Shown: one piece after another, positions 8,249 through 16,536 of the stretch | Layout: the number at the start of each line of letters is the position of its first letter | Numbering within the stretch: position 1 is the stretch's first letter | Assembly (NCBI GenBank): GCA_025356735.1 | Contig: JANXRT010000544.1 | Location: forward strand, 1 to 25,463 | Length of the DNA stretch: 25,463 bases | DNA from: Acetobacteraceae bacterium | GTDB taxonomy: Bacteria > Pseudomonadota > Alphaproteobacteria > Acetobacterales > Acetobacteraceae | Direction of reading: 5' to 3' | Notes under the pieces: model-generated | Databases searched by the model: none | The model's input: the letters and a program-made list of their open reading frames with translations, nothing else | What the model was told of the DNA's origin: nothing | Program-made: the position numbers and the translations under genes

Positions 8249-9283
8249 ATGGAGGGATTGAGCGGTTTGGGCGATCGTACCGCGTGTCGCCCAGAATCGA
8301 GGCAGAAGTCGCCGCACTCCGGTTCCGGCGTGTCCGTGGCCATCGGCGCCGTCGCGATCGGCGGCCTGATCCTCGGTGTCGCCGCCAACCGGACCGATCT
8401 CGCCGCGGCGGGTCCGGGACTGTTGCGGGCGCTGTGGATACTGCCGGTTCTGGTGGCGTTGCATCTCGGTCAGCTGCTGTTGGCGGCGATCGCCTGGAGC
8501 GCGCTGTTCGGCGGAAGGAAGCCGGAAATCCGAATTTTCTATCCTCTGCGGATCATTCGCGAAGGCATCGATTCCCTGTTGCCGGTGGCCCAGATCGGCG
8601 GCGAGATCGTCGGCGCCCGGCTTTTGTCCCGGTATGACGTGGCCCCCGCCGAGGCCGGGGCCAGCGTCATCGTCGATGTGACGATCGAGTTGCTGACCCA
8701 GATCGCATTCCTGGCACTCGGCCTGTCCGTCCTGGCCTGGCTGTCGCCGACCGGCTCCTGGGGCACCGGCCTGCGGGCCGCTGGCGCCGCCATGGCGGTC
8801 GCGGCGGCATTCCTGCTGGCGCAGCGCTTCGGCCTGCTGCGCGTGCTGGAAGCGCTGCTGCGCGGCATCGCGCGGCGTTGGCCGGCGCTGGCCGGCGTAT
8901 CGCTCGACGGGCTGCACGCGGCGGCGCTTGGCTTCTACCGCCGCCCGGGCGCGTTGCTGCGTGGCACCTGGCTGCATCTGCTCGCCTGGATGCTCGGCAG
9001 CATCGAGACCTGGATGGTTCTGAACATGCTTGGCACACCGGTGACGCCGTTGCAGGCGTTCGCGGTCGAAAGCCTCGGCATGGCCGGCCGCAGCGCCGGC
9101 TTCGCGATCCCGGCGGCGCTCGGCGCACAGGAAGGCGGCTTCGTGCTGGCCGCCGGCGCCATCGGCCTGCCGGTAGCACCCGCGCTGATGCTGTCGCTGG
9201 TCAAAAGATTGCGCGAGATCGTGGTGGGCGGCATCGGCCTTGTCCTATGGCGCCTGCAACGACGCCATCCGGTGCCGGGTTGA
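8249..9283 (+). CDS. hpnL: HpnL-like hopanoid-associated membrane protein (flippase-like fold)
   Basis: A multi-pass membrane protein of the lysylphosphatidylglycerol synthase membrane-domain (UPF0104) superfamily. It fits HpnL, the hopanoid-cluster member, because an HpnI-type glycosyltransferase follows directly. Seen are seven or eight hydrophobic helices and conserved loop motifs PVAQIGGEIVGARLL (near 115-130), AFAVESLGMAGRSAGF and PAALGAQEGGF. HpnL is thought to take part in hopanoid trafficking or modification, but its biochemistry is not settled. The start is uncertain. The frame is open from GTG 8180, but that GTG abuts a GGAGGA with no spacing. I chose ATG 8249; a GTG just before the first helix, near 8330, is also possible. 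It overlaps the next gene. Confidence 0.82.
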   Translation: MEGLSGLGDRTACRPESRQKSPHSGSGVSVAIGAVAIGGLILGVAANRTDLAAAGPGLLRALWILPVLVALHLGQLLLAAIAWSALFGGRKPEIRIFYPLRIIREGIDSLLPVAQIGGEIVGARLLSRYDVAPAEAGASVIVDVTIELLTQIAFLALGLSVLAWLSPTGSWGTGLRAAGAAMAVAAAFLLAQRFGLLRVLEALLRGIARRWPALAGVSLDGLHAAALGFYRRPGALLRGTWLHLLAWMLGSIETWMVLNMLGTPVTPLQAFAVESLGMAGRSAGFAIPAALGAQEGGFVLAAGAIGLPVAPALMLSLVKRLREIVVGGIGLVLWRLQRRHPVPG

Positions 9284-10461
9284 CGGCGATCCTGACCCTT
9301 GCCGCCGAGGCGAGCGCATGGCTGACCAGTTGCGGCATCGTCTCCGTGCTGGCCGGAGTGGTCGCCGTGAGACGTTTTGCCGGTAACAGGCCCCTCTCGC
9401 CGAAAGCTCGCCCGGCGATTTCCGTGCTGAAGCCGCTATGCGGCGACGAGCCGCTCCTGGAAGCGGCGTTGGCTTCGATCTGCGGCCAGGCCTATCCGGC
9501 GTTTCAGATCGTGTTTGGGGTGCAGGATGCCAACGACTCGGCTCTGGCCGTCGTGCGGCGGATGCAAAGGCGTTTTCCCGGCCGCGACATCACGGTGGTG
9601 ATCGACGCCGCGCTGCATGGGCCAAATCGAAAGATCGGAAACCTGATCAACATGATGCCGGCGGCGCGCCACGACGTGCTGGTGTTCTCCGACAGCGACC
9701 TGCACGTGCCGCCGGACTATCTTGACCGCATCGCCGCCGCGCTGGAGGCGCCTGGCATCGGCCTCGTGACGACCCTGTGCACCGGCCTGCCGACCTCGAC
9801 AGGCATCGCCGCCCGGCTGGGTGCCACCGGCATCAGCCATCTGTTCCTGCCCGGCGCCCTGCTGGCGCGGGCGCTAGGTCGCGAGGATTGCCTCGGCACC
9901 ACCATGGCACTGCGCCGCGACACGCTGGTCCGCGCCGGCGGGCTGTCAACGCTGGTTCGTCATCTTGCCGACGACAACGTCCTGGCCCACCGCGTGCGAC
10001 AGCTCGGCCTAGGCGTCGGGCTGGCACGCACGGTGCCGATGACGGCGGTGCCCGAGGCCTCGTTGGCCGCGCTGTGGCAGCACGAGCTGCGCTGGGCGCG
10101 CACCATCCGGGTGCTGGAGCCGGCGCTGTTCGCGCTGTCGATGTTGCAGTTTCCGCTGTTCTGGGCCGCGATCACCTTTCTGCTTGCCGATGGCTCCGCG
10201 GGTTCGACGGAGCTTTTCGCCACTGTCTGGGCAATTCGGGCCGGCGCCGTGCTTTGGATCGACCGCATGCTACGGGCCAGGGTCGCCGCGCCGATATGGC
10301 TTTTGCCGGTTCGCGACATCCTGTCGGCCAGCCAGATCATCGGCAGCTATCTTGGCGCGCGGGTGGTGTGGCGCGGGCATGTGATGCGGGCGGATGATGG
10401 GCGGGTGAAGCAGGCATGGGGCGCTGCCCCAAACCCCGCAAAGGGGCCGTCGCCCTTTTGA
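9247..10461 (+). CDS. hpnI: HpnI-type hopanoid glycosyltransferase
   Basis: A GT21-like (ceramide glucosyltransferase-related) glycosyltransferase of about 404 residues. In characterised systems HpnI adds N-acetylglucosamine to bacteriohopanetetrol, which HpnK and HpnJ convert to the cyclitol ether. Seen are an N-terminal membrane anchor, the PAISVLKPLCGDEP start of the GT-A domain, the metal-binding D149-S-D151 in FSDSDLHVPP, GTTMALRRDTL, the acceptor-loop motif HLADDNVLAHRV, the processivity-like motif HELRW (279-283, His in place of Gln/Arg) and C-terminal helices. The ATG at 9247 overlaps hpnL by 37 bases; a TTG at 9280, overlapping the hpnL stop as TTGA, is an equally credible start. The last residues (AWGAAPNPAKGPSPF) and the stop are encoded by a dispersed repeat. 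Confidence 0.87.
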   Translation: MAPATTPSGAGLTAILTLAAEASAWLTSCGIVSVLAGVVAVRRFAGNRPLSPKARPAISVLKPLCGDEPLLEAALASICGQAYPAFQIVFGVQDANDSALAVVRRMQRRFPGRDITVVIDAALHGPNRKIGNLINMMPAARHDVLVFSDSDLHVPPDYLDRIAAALEAPGIGLVTTLCTGLPTSTGIAARLGATGISHLFLPGALLARALGREDCLGTTMALRRDTLVRAGGLSTLVRHLADDNVLAHRVRQLGLGVGLARTVPMTAVPEASLAALWQHELRWARTIRVLEPALFALSMLQFPLFWAAITFLLADGSAGSTELFATVWAIRAGAVLWIDRMLRARVAAPIWLLPVRDILSASQIIGSYLGARVVWRGHVMRADDGRVKQAWGAAPNPAKGPSPF

Positions 10462-10479
10462 AACCCCTTACTTAAGTCA
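10410..10479 (+). repeat. Dispersed palindromic repeat, copy 2, overlapping the hpnI 3' end
   Basis: Aligns with the left half of the copy at 18722-18883. A small hairpin GGGGC-GCT-GCCCC (10418-10430) is followed by AAACCCCGC, then the main hairpin. Its core is AAAGGG (10440-10445) pairing with CCCTTT (10453-10458); the loop strand reads CCGTCG, with one mismatched pair compared with the full copy. CTTAAG follows at 10471-10476. The hpnI stop codon (10459-10461) sits on the hairpin's edge. With its T-run the hairpin could terminate hpnI transcription before the convergent gene at 10497. Confidence 0.8.
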
Positions 10480-10496
10480 GGTGGCTCGGAGCGTTC

Positions 10497-11626
10497 TTAT
10501 GCCCTAGCATGCGGGGACGCGATCCAGAACAGCTCCCACTGGCCCTTCTGCGTGCTGCCCTGCTCATGAAACTGCGCCATATCCTGGATGTGCGAGGCGG
10601 TGACGTAGATCGATCCGTCGGCGCCCTCCGCCAGGCTGTCAGGCCAGCGCAGCCGGACGTCCTTGGCGATCACATCGTGCCATCGGGACTTCGCATGCGG
10701 ACCGCGTTCTCGGCCGGATCGGTGATGAACAGGTAGCCTTCGCCGTCCATCCAAAGCCCGTCGGCAACGTGCGTGGTTGCAACCTTCTCCACCCGTGCCG
10801 CGACCTTGGACGGCGTCAGGGTCGCATCGGTCATCGCCGCGGTCGGGAGGCGATACAGGGTGCGGCCGACCAGCGCCTGCCAGTACAGGAAGCGCCCCTG
10901 CGCATCGAGCGCTATGCCGTCGGCGGCGAAGGCCGGGATGCGATGGTCCGGCCGGCGCAGCTCATGCCCGTCGGCCATCGGTATCACGCCCGGCTCGGGC
11001 TGGGTGCGCGGGTCGCCATCGAGAATGCGCCGTGCTTTGCCAGTGGCAACATCGAGCACGATCAGCGCGCCGATCTGGCCGCTATCGGTCAGGTAGGCGT
11101 GGCGGCCGTCCGGGCTGACGCGGACATCGTTCATGTAGCTGCCCTGCGGCGCCGCCTTGTTGTCGAAATGGAAGACCTTCTCGACGATATTGGTTTTCAG
11201 GTTGATCTTCAGCAGCTTGGGGCCGCCCGGCTTGATGAACTCGTTGCCCGGCGCCGCGGGGTCGAGCACCCACAGGAAGCCCTGCGGGTCGACGGTGACG
11301 CTCTGCACGCAGACGAAATGGTCCTCGACCGTTAGCGGCTTCGCATTGCTCCAGGCATTCCACTCGGCATTCGGATACGGTTTCAACGTGCCGTCCGGCA
11401 TCACCTCGGCGACCGATATCGGAACGTCTTTCTCCCAGCGCGGGAAATTCACGAACACGCGGCCGTTCTTCGAGACCGCGACGCCTGTGACCTGCTGGTC
11501 GAAGCCCGTGACGCGGGTCAGCACGGGCATATCCGCCCGCGCCTGACCGATCGATCCGGCCGCGATCGCGGCGCCGGCCGCCAGCACGAAGCCACGGCGC
11601 GACATCGCCTGTTTCTGGGTTGCCAT
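10497..11626 (-). pseudogene. Major royal jelly/yellow-family beta-propeller, frameshifted
   Basis: Two overlapping reading frames together make one protein of the major royal jelly protein/SMP-30-like propeller type (about 375 residues). The first frame starts at ATG 11626 with GGAG eight bases upstream. It has a Tat signal (SRRGFVLAAG, cleavage near QARA) and propeller segments NAVSVTVDPQG-like, GSYMNDVRVSPDGRHAYLTDSG, ADGIALDAQGRFLYWQAL and ADGLWMDGEGYLFITDPAENAV, then stops at 10670-10672. The expected C-terminus (VIAKDVRLRWPDSLAEG, IYVTASHIQDM) continues in another frame down to 10497. The break is a one-base loss, or equivalent, at about 10672-10690. This is either a real inactivating mutation or a sequencing error. 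The intact family is periplasmic here by virtue of the Tat signal; its ligand is unknown. Confidence 0.8.
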
Positions 11627-11719
11627 CGAAGGTCTCCGGTTGCATGGGGCGATAAGGCGGCCCCTTGCCGATCGTTCCGGCGGCAACGCGGCACCTCCGC
11701 TGGATGTTACGTTTTGATG

Positions 11720-14071
11720 TTACGTTCGGGCGCGAGCCAAAACGGTTTCGGTCCCGGTCACGCCGTCGCGCGCCAGCGTGGCAAGTTGCGCGGGTCCATA
11801 GCCAAGCAACCGGCTCAGCACCTCGTCCGTGTGTTGGCCCAAGGTCGGCGCAACGCGCTCGATCGGATAGGGTTTTCCATGCTCGCGGAACGGCAGCACC
11901 GACTGCGGGAACTTCTCGATGAAAGCCCGGCTGTACTGGCGCCAATAGCCCCTTGCCAGCAGCTGCGGGTCGTCGAACAGTTCGAACGGCGCGCGTGCCA
12001 CCCCGGCCGCAACGCCGGCGGCCTGCAACTCGGTCATGGCTTGATCGGCACCACGGTTCGCGGTCCAGACGCTCATGGCCTGCTCGACCCGGTCGGCATC
12101 GGCAAGCCGGCCGGCAGCATTTCGAAGTTTCTCGTCGTCAGCGAGGTCCGGCCGCCCGATGGTTTTAGCACAGGCTTGCCACATCGCGTCATCAAGCACC
12201 GTGACGACGAGCCACTCATCCTCGCCGGCACAAGGAAAGCAGCCATGCGGCGCGTGGTCGGGATGCCGGTTGCCGCTGCGCTCCACGACCTGGCCGGCGG
12301 ATTGAAGAAGCATCGCCGGCGCCGCCATCGCCATCATGCACTCGACCTGCGAGAGGTCGATGTGCTGGCCCTCGCCGGTTTCCCGGCGATGCAGCAGCGC
12401 CACCAGCACCGCAGCCGCCGCGTTCAGCCCGCCGGTCGCGTCGCCATACGCGATGTGGCCCATCACCGGCGGATCGTCCGGCCGGCCGGCAAGGGTCGGT
12501 AGGCCGGAAGCGTGTTCCAGGGTCGAGCCATAGGCGCGGCAGTCGCGCCACGGCCCGGTGCTGCCGAAGGCGCACATCGATGCCATCACCAGGTTCGGGT
12601 TGACCTGGCGCAGCCTCGCATAGTCGAGCCCGAGCTTGGGCAGCACGTCGGCGGCATAGTTTTCGACGACCGCATCCGCGCTGGCGACCAGCTCCTTGAG
12701 GGCGGCGACCCCGTCCGGATGGGTGAGGTCGAGCGTGATGCCGAACTTGCTGCGGTTGAGCGCATTGAAGCGGCCAACCTTCTCGTACGTCCGGTCGGCC
12801 GCCGCTTCGGGGCGGTTGTCGACGCCGCGCCACCAGTCGGCATAGGCGCACGCCTCGACCTTGACGATCTCGGCGCCGAGGTCGCCCAGCATCCTCGTCG
12901 CGAGCGGCCCCGCCCAGCCCATCGACAGGTCGATGATGCGGATGCCTTCCAGCATTCTCTTACCCGTCGCCGTGCCCGGTTGCGGCGCGTTCCGCGGTTG
13001 CGTGTGTGCGCTGCCGAGCGGCGGCACCCGTCCCGTGCGGCGCGGCGGCGTGCGGGTCAGGTGCAGCGGTGAGGCCGGACCCTCGATCACGCGATCGCCA
13101 ATCTCGATGCGCGCGATGGCGCCTCGGTCGCGCAGCGGTTGGCTCGCCAGGATGTCGGCCATCGACGGCACCGGCACGATCGGCAACTTTCGCGCGAGCG
13201 CCTCGGCGAACCAGTGCGCGACGTCGTGCTTCGCCAGTTCCGGCATGAACCGCGCCTCCAACGCCGCCGCCTGCGGCAGACGCTCCTGCCCGAGCACGCA
13301 GCCCGGATCGTCGGCCAGGTCGAAAAGCCCGAGCATCAGGCAGAAGTTGCGCCATTGCAGCGGTGTCACCAGCGTCACGCCGAGCCAGCCGTCGCGCGCC
13401 GGATAGAGGCCGACGGGGTAGGTCGGCCAGAACCGGTTGATGCCGATGCGCGGCTGGCCCTCGCCACGAACCCAGGCATCCGAGGTTTGCAGCTCGGCAT
13501 AGGCGATGCATGCCTCGAACACGCTGACCTCCAGCCGTCGCCCGGTGTCCCCCGCATCGCGCGCCACCAGCGCCGCCATCACGCCGACGAACGCGGTGAT
13601 GCCGCCAATGATCGCCGCCTGGAAGTCGGGCGCCACCAATGGTCCCTCGGCCGGGCCGACCAGGCGAACCATGCCGGCCAGCGCGCGGCAGACCATGTCG
13701 CTGCCGCGAAAGCCGGCATAGGGGCCGGTATCTCCGAACCACGACAGATTGGCCACCACCAGCCCGGGATTTCCCGCCCGCGCCTCATTGATATCGGCCG
13801 TGCAGGCACCTGGCGACACGATGCAGACATCGGCTCCTGCGAGCAGCGAAGCGGCATCTTGGGTGGTGCTGCGCTTGCCGAAATTCAGGAAGGCGAAGCT
13901 TGCGCTGGCCGAATCGGCGCCGGCGATGCATGGCGCCGCCTGACGGCCCGGATCGCCGGATTTGGGTTCGACCTTGATGATTTCGGCGCCGAAATCGCCG
14001 AGCAGCCGGGCGCAGTAGGAAGCCGCCGGGAGGTCGCCGATCTCGACGACGCGCAAGGCGGATAACGGCAT
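11720..14071 (-). CDS. Tandem fusion of two CaiB/BaiF CoA-transferase domains
   Basis: A 783-residue protein made of two family III CoA-transferase domains. Domain 1 (about 1-360) opens LRVVEIGDLPAASYCARLLGDFGAEIIKVE and has Asp125 in GSDMVCRALAG at the position of the family's catalytic aspartate. Domain 2 starts at Met373 (GIRIIDLSMGWAGPLATRMLGDLGAEIVKVE) and runs to the end; my manual alignment puts a non-Asp residue at that site (AYGSTLEHASG). A Pro/Arg-rich linker joins them. Family III enzymes are interlocked dimers that move CoA between carboxylic acids. A fusion could give a built-in heterodimer with one active site. The ATG at 14071 has a GGGGGAAG Shine-Dalgarno; the frame is open further, to 14191, without support. 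The substrate is unknown. The frameshifted propeller gene lies 93 bases downstream on the same strand. Confidence 0.88.
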   Translation of the reverse strand: MPLSALRVVEIGDLPAASYCARLLGDFGAEIIKVEPKSGDPGRQAAPCIAGADSASASFAFLNFGKRSTTQDAASLLAGADVCIVSPGACTADINEARAGNPGLVVANLSWFGDTGPYAGFRGSDMVCRALAGMVRLVGPAEGPLVAPDFQAAIIGGITAFVGVMAALVARDAGDTGRRLEVSVFEACIAYAELQTSDAWVRGEGQPRIGINRFWPTYPVGLYPARDGWLGVTLVTPLQWRNFCLMLGLFDLADDPGCVLGQERLPQAAALEARFMPELAKHDVAHWFAEALARKLPIVPVPSMADILASQPLRDRGAIARIEIGDRVIEGPASPLHLTRTPPRRTGRVPPLGSAHTQPRNAPQPGTATGKRMLEGIRIIDLSMGWAGPLATRMLGDLGAEIVKVEACAYADWWRGVDNRPEAAADRTYEKVGRFNALNRSKFGITLDLTHPDGVAALKELVASADAVVENYAADVLPKLGLDYARLRQVNPNLVMASMCAFGSTGPWRDCRAYGSTLEHASGLPTLAGRPDDPPVMGHIAYGDATGGLNAAAAVLVALLHRRETGEGQHIDLSQVECMMAMAAPAMLLQSAGQVVERSGNRHPDHAPHGCFPCAGEDEWLVVTVLDDAMWQACAKTIGRPDLADDEKLRNAAGRLADADRVEQAMSVWTANRGADQAMTELQAAGVAAGVARAPFELFDDPQLLARGYWRQYSRAFIEKFPQSVLPFREHGKPYPIERVAPTLGQHTDEVLSRLLGYGPAQLATLARDGVTGTETVLARART

Positions 14072-14235
14072 GGCTTCCCCCAATGGCGATTTGCCGGTGA
14101 GGATGGCGGCGTGAACGGGTGGGCGCAAGAAGGCCGGACCGTTGCCTCGGCACTTCCCGTCGGCACGGTTCGGCGTCAGGATCGTCGGCAACCAACCGGT
14201 GCCAAGCCGGTGGCCCGACGAGGACGTCCCGCATC

Positions 14236-15498
14236 TTGAATGCTTTCTTCGCAGCCGACGCGGCCGCCCCTTCGGCGTCGTTGTTCCGTGAACCCGATTT
14301 CCGCCGCCTGTGGCTGGTCGGCCTCGTCGTGTTCGCGGTGCGCTGGCTGGAAACGCTGGTGGTCGCGGTGGTGGTCTATCAGCGCACCGGCTCGGCCTTC
14401 CTGGTCGCCATGATGACCATGCTGCGGCTGCTGCCGATGGGGCTGTTCGGCGCCTTCCTCGGCGCCGCCGCCGAACGATGGGAACGGCGCACCAGCCTGC
14501 TGCTGGTGCTGCTGTCGCTGCTGCTGTCCTCGCTCGTGCTGGCGCTGCTCGCTTATGCCGGTCGCCTGGAGGTCTGGCATCTGGGCGTCGTCAGCTTCTG
14601 GAACGGCGTCGGCTGGGCGACCGACAACCCGGTGCGGCGGATGATGATCGGCGAGGTCGCCGGCCCCGCGCGGATGGGCCGCGCCATGTCGTTCGATATC
14701 GGCGCCAACAACGCCAGCCGGATGATTGGCCCGATGTTCGGCGGGCTGCTGCTGGTCAGCGCCGGCGTGACCGGCGCCTTCGCCCTGGCGGCGATGCTCT
14801 ACGGGATGGCCCTGATCGCGGCGTTCGGGCTGCGGCTGCGCAACCGGCCTGGCAGCGGCGGCCTCTCGGGCGAAAAGCTGCTGGCCCGGGTGATGCAGGG
14901 GCTGGAGGTCGTCTTCCATGACCGTCGGCTGATCGGCACGCTGGTCGTCACCGTGATCTTCAACGTGTTCGGGTGGCCCTGCCTGTCTATGGTGCCGGTA
15001 ATCGGGCGCGACGCCTTTGGGCTGGCGCCCGGTGGCGTCGGCGTGCTGTCGAGCCTGGACGGGATCGGCGCCTTCGCCGGCGCGGTCGTGGTCGCGATGC
15101 TGGCACGGCCGCGCAACTACGCACCGTTCTATCTTGGCGGCATCTTCTTCTATCTGTTGGGCCTGTTCGCCCTGGCGTTCGCGCCCGGCCCCTATCTGGC
15201 CGGCGCCTGCCTGCTGCTCGCCGGCATCGGCGGCTCGGGCTTCAGCATCATGCAGGCGACGCTGGTGTTCCTCGCCGCACCCGCCGAGATGCGTTCGCGC
15301 GTGCTTGGCGTATTGTCGGTCTGCATCGGCATCGGCCCGGTCGGCTTCCTGCATGTCGGGTTGCTGGCCGAATGGGTGGGCGCGCAGAACGCTATCGCCG
15401 TGTCCGCCGCCGAAGGCCTGGCGGCGCTGGCGCTGACCTGGACCTACTGGCGTCATATACTGCCCGTCGAAGCGTCTCGAAAATTGGTTTCAACCTGA
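14236..15498 (+). CDS. MFS transporter (MFS_3/EntS-like)
   Basis: A 420-residue major facilitator with about twelve hydrophobic helices. It starts with FREPDFRRLWLVGLVVFAVRW-like sequence typical of the MFS_3 exporter group, has the short basic loop AERWERRTSL after helix 2, and a central cytosolic loop near RLRNRPGSGGLSGEKLLARV. Such proteins usually export small molecules by proton antiport; the cargo is unknown. No ATG precedes the conserved region closely. I chose TTG at 14236, with GAGGA eleven bases upstream; the frame remains open upstream to 14119. It is divergent from the CoA-transferase fusion across a 164-base gap and is followed after 12 bases by the hydroxyacid dehydrogenase, so the two plus-strand genes are likely cotranscribed. 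Confidence 0.85.
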   Translation: MNAFFAADAAAPSASLFREPDFRRLWLVGLVVFAVRWLETLVVAVVVYQRTGSAFLVAMMTMLRLLPMGLFGAFLGAAAERWERRTSLLLVLLSLLLSSLVLALLAYAGRLEVWHLGVVSFWNGVGWATDNPVRRMMIGEVAGPARMGRAMSFDIGANNASRMIGPMFGGLLLVSAGVTGAFALAAMLYGMALIAAFGLRLRNRPGSGGLSGEKLLARVMQGLEVVFHDRRLIGTLVVTVIFNVFGWPCLSMVPVIGRDAFGLAPGGVGVLSSLDGIGAFAGAVVVAMLARPRNYAPFYLGGIFFYLLGLFALAFAPGPYLAGACLLLAGIGGSGFSIMQATLVFLAAPAEMRSRVLGVLSVCIGIGPVGFLHVGLLAEWVGAQNAIAVSAAEGLAALALTWTYWRHILPVEASRKLVST

Positions 15499-15500
15499 AT

Positions 15501-15504
15501 GGAG
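15501..15504 (+). promoter_or_regulatory. Ribosome binding site of the hydroxyacid dehydrogenase
   Basis: GGAG six bases before ATG 15511. It overlaps an in-frame ATG at 15499 and favours 15511 as the true start. Confidence 0.55.
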
Positions 15505-15510
15505 CGCGTC

Positions 15511-16485
15511 ATGGCACCTAAGGTAATCGTTATAGACAACCCGCTGAATGAGATGTCGATCGCCTACGAACTCGCTCCACCGGGCTTTGAGACGGTGCTC
15601 GCCCGGCCCGGCAGCGCCGAGTTCCTGGCGGCGGCCAAGGATGCCGAATACATCGTCGGCATGGGTGAGCCGCTGGACGACGCGTTCTTCCGCGCAGCGC
15701 CGAAGATGCGGCTCGTGCAGCTGCTGTCGGCCGGCTACGACCGCTGCGACATCGAGGCGGCGCGGCGCGCCGGCGTGCCGATCTGCAACAACGGCGGCGC
15801 CAACTCGACCGCCGTGTCAGAGCACGCGATCCTGTTGATGCTGGCGGTGTCGCGCCGGTTGGTCTGGCAGCACCGCAGCGTCACCGCCGGCGCCTGGCGC
15901 GGCAACAACGTGGCCGACGTGCAGCTGTTCGAACTACGCGGGCGCACCCTCGGCATTGTCGGCCTCGGCGCCATCGGCAAGAAAGTTGCCCGGCTTGCCC
16001 AGGCATTCGGCATGGCGGTGCAGTATTTCGACACCGACCGACTGACCGAGGCCGCCGAGGACGCGCTCAACGTCCGCTTCCGGCTGCTCGGCGAAATTCT
16101 CCGCGGCTCCGACATCGTCTCGCTGCACGTGCCGCTGATCCCCTCCACCCGCCATATGATCGGCGCCGCGGAATTGGCCGCCATGAAGCCGACCGCCTAC
16201 CTGATCAACACCTGCCGCGGCCCGGTGGTGGACGAGGCGGCGCTGATCGAGGCGCTGTCGGCCGGAACCATCGCCGGCGCCGGGCTGGACGTGTTCGACC
16301 AGGAGCCGCCACCCGCCAACAACCGGCTTTTCACCCTCGACAACGTGGTGCTGACCGCGCACCTGGCCGGGCCGACCTGGGACAACCAGTATTCGCGGTT
16401 CCGCAACGCATTCGACAATTGCCAGCGGGTGGCGCGCGGGGATAGGCCGCTTTGGGTCATTCCGGAGTTGCGCACGGGCAAGTAA
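15511..16485 (+). CDS. NAD(P)-dependent D-2-hydroxyacid dehydrogenase
   Basis: A 324-residue member of the D-2-hydroxyacid dehydrogenase family, which interconverts 2-oxoacids and D-2-hydroxyacids. The nucleotide-binding motif is GLGAIG (151-156) followed by an Asp-bearing strand end (QYFD), which favours NAD over NADP. The catalytic triad is visible: Arg236 in NTCRGPVVDE, Glu265 in FDQEPPP and His284 in TAHLAGPT. The length is usual for the family and there is no signal peptide. Exact substrates (glycerate, glyoxylate, lactate, phosphoglycerate-like) cannot be told from these motifs. The gene follows the MFS transporter closely, and an upstream CoA-transferase handles carboxylic acids, so a shared organic-acid route is possible but unproven. 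Confidence 0.9.
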   Translation: MAPKVIVIDNPLNEMSIAYELAPPGFETVLARPGSAEFLAAAKDAEYIVGMGEPLDDAFFRAAPKMRLVQLLSAGYDRCDIEAARRAGVPICNNGGANSTAVSEHAILLMLAVSRRLVWQHRSVTAGAWRGNNVADVQLFELRGRTLGIVGLGAIGKKVARLAQAFGMAVQYFDTDRLTEAAEDALNVRFRLLGEILRGSDIVSLHVPLIPSTRHMIGAAELAAMKPTAYLINTCRGPVVDEAALIEALSAGTIAGAGLDVFDQEPPPANNRLFTLDNVVLTAHLAGPTWDNQYSRFRNAFDNCQRVARGDRPLWVIPELRTGK

Positions 16486-16486
16486 G

Positions 16487-16525
16487 CCGGGCGCTGCCCG
16501 GACCCGCCGGGGGTAGCACCCCCGG
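16487..16525. terminator. Double hairpin between convergent genes
   Basis: Two perfect hairpins in a row lie between a plus-strand stop (16485) and a minus-strand stop (16537). The first is CCGGGC-GCT-GCCCGG (16487-16501) and the second is CCGGGGGT-AGC-ACCCCCGG (16507-16525). There is no T-run, so it may terminate poorly by the intrinsic route, or may be a GC-rich dispersed repeat. The layout, a small hairpin, an ACCCG spacer and a second hairpin, recalls the palindromic repeat elsewhere in the window. Confidence 0.6.
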
Positions 16526-16536
16526 ACCCGCATCCG

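Noticed and set aside
14176..15456. Minus-strand 426-codon frame opposite the MFS gene
   Set aside because: Low-complexity Gln/His/Arg-rich composition and no motifs; the plus strand has an obvious transporter.
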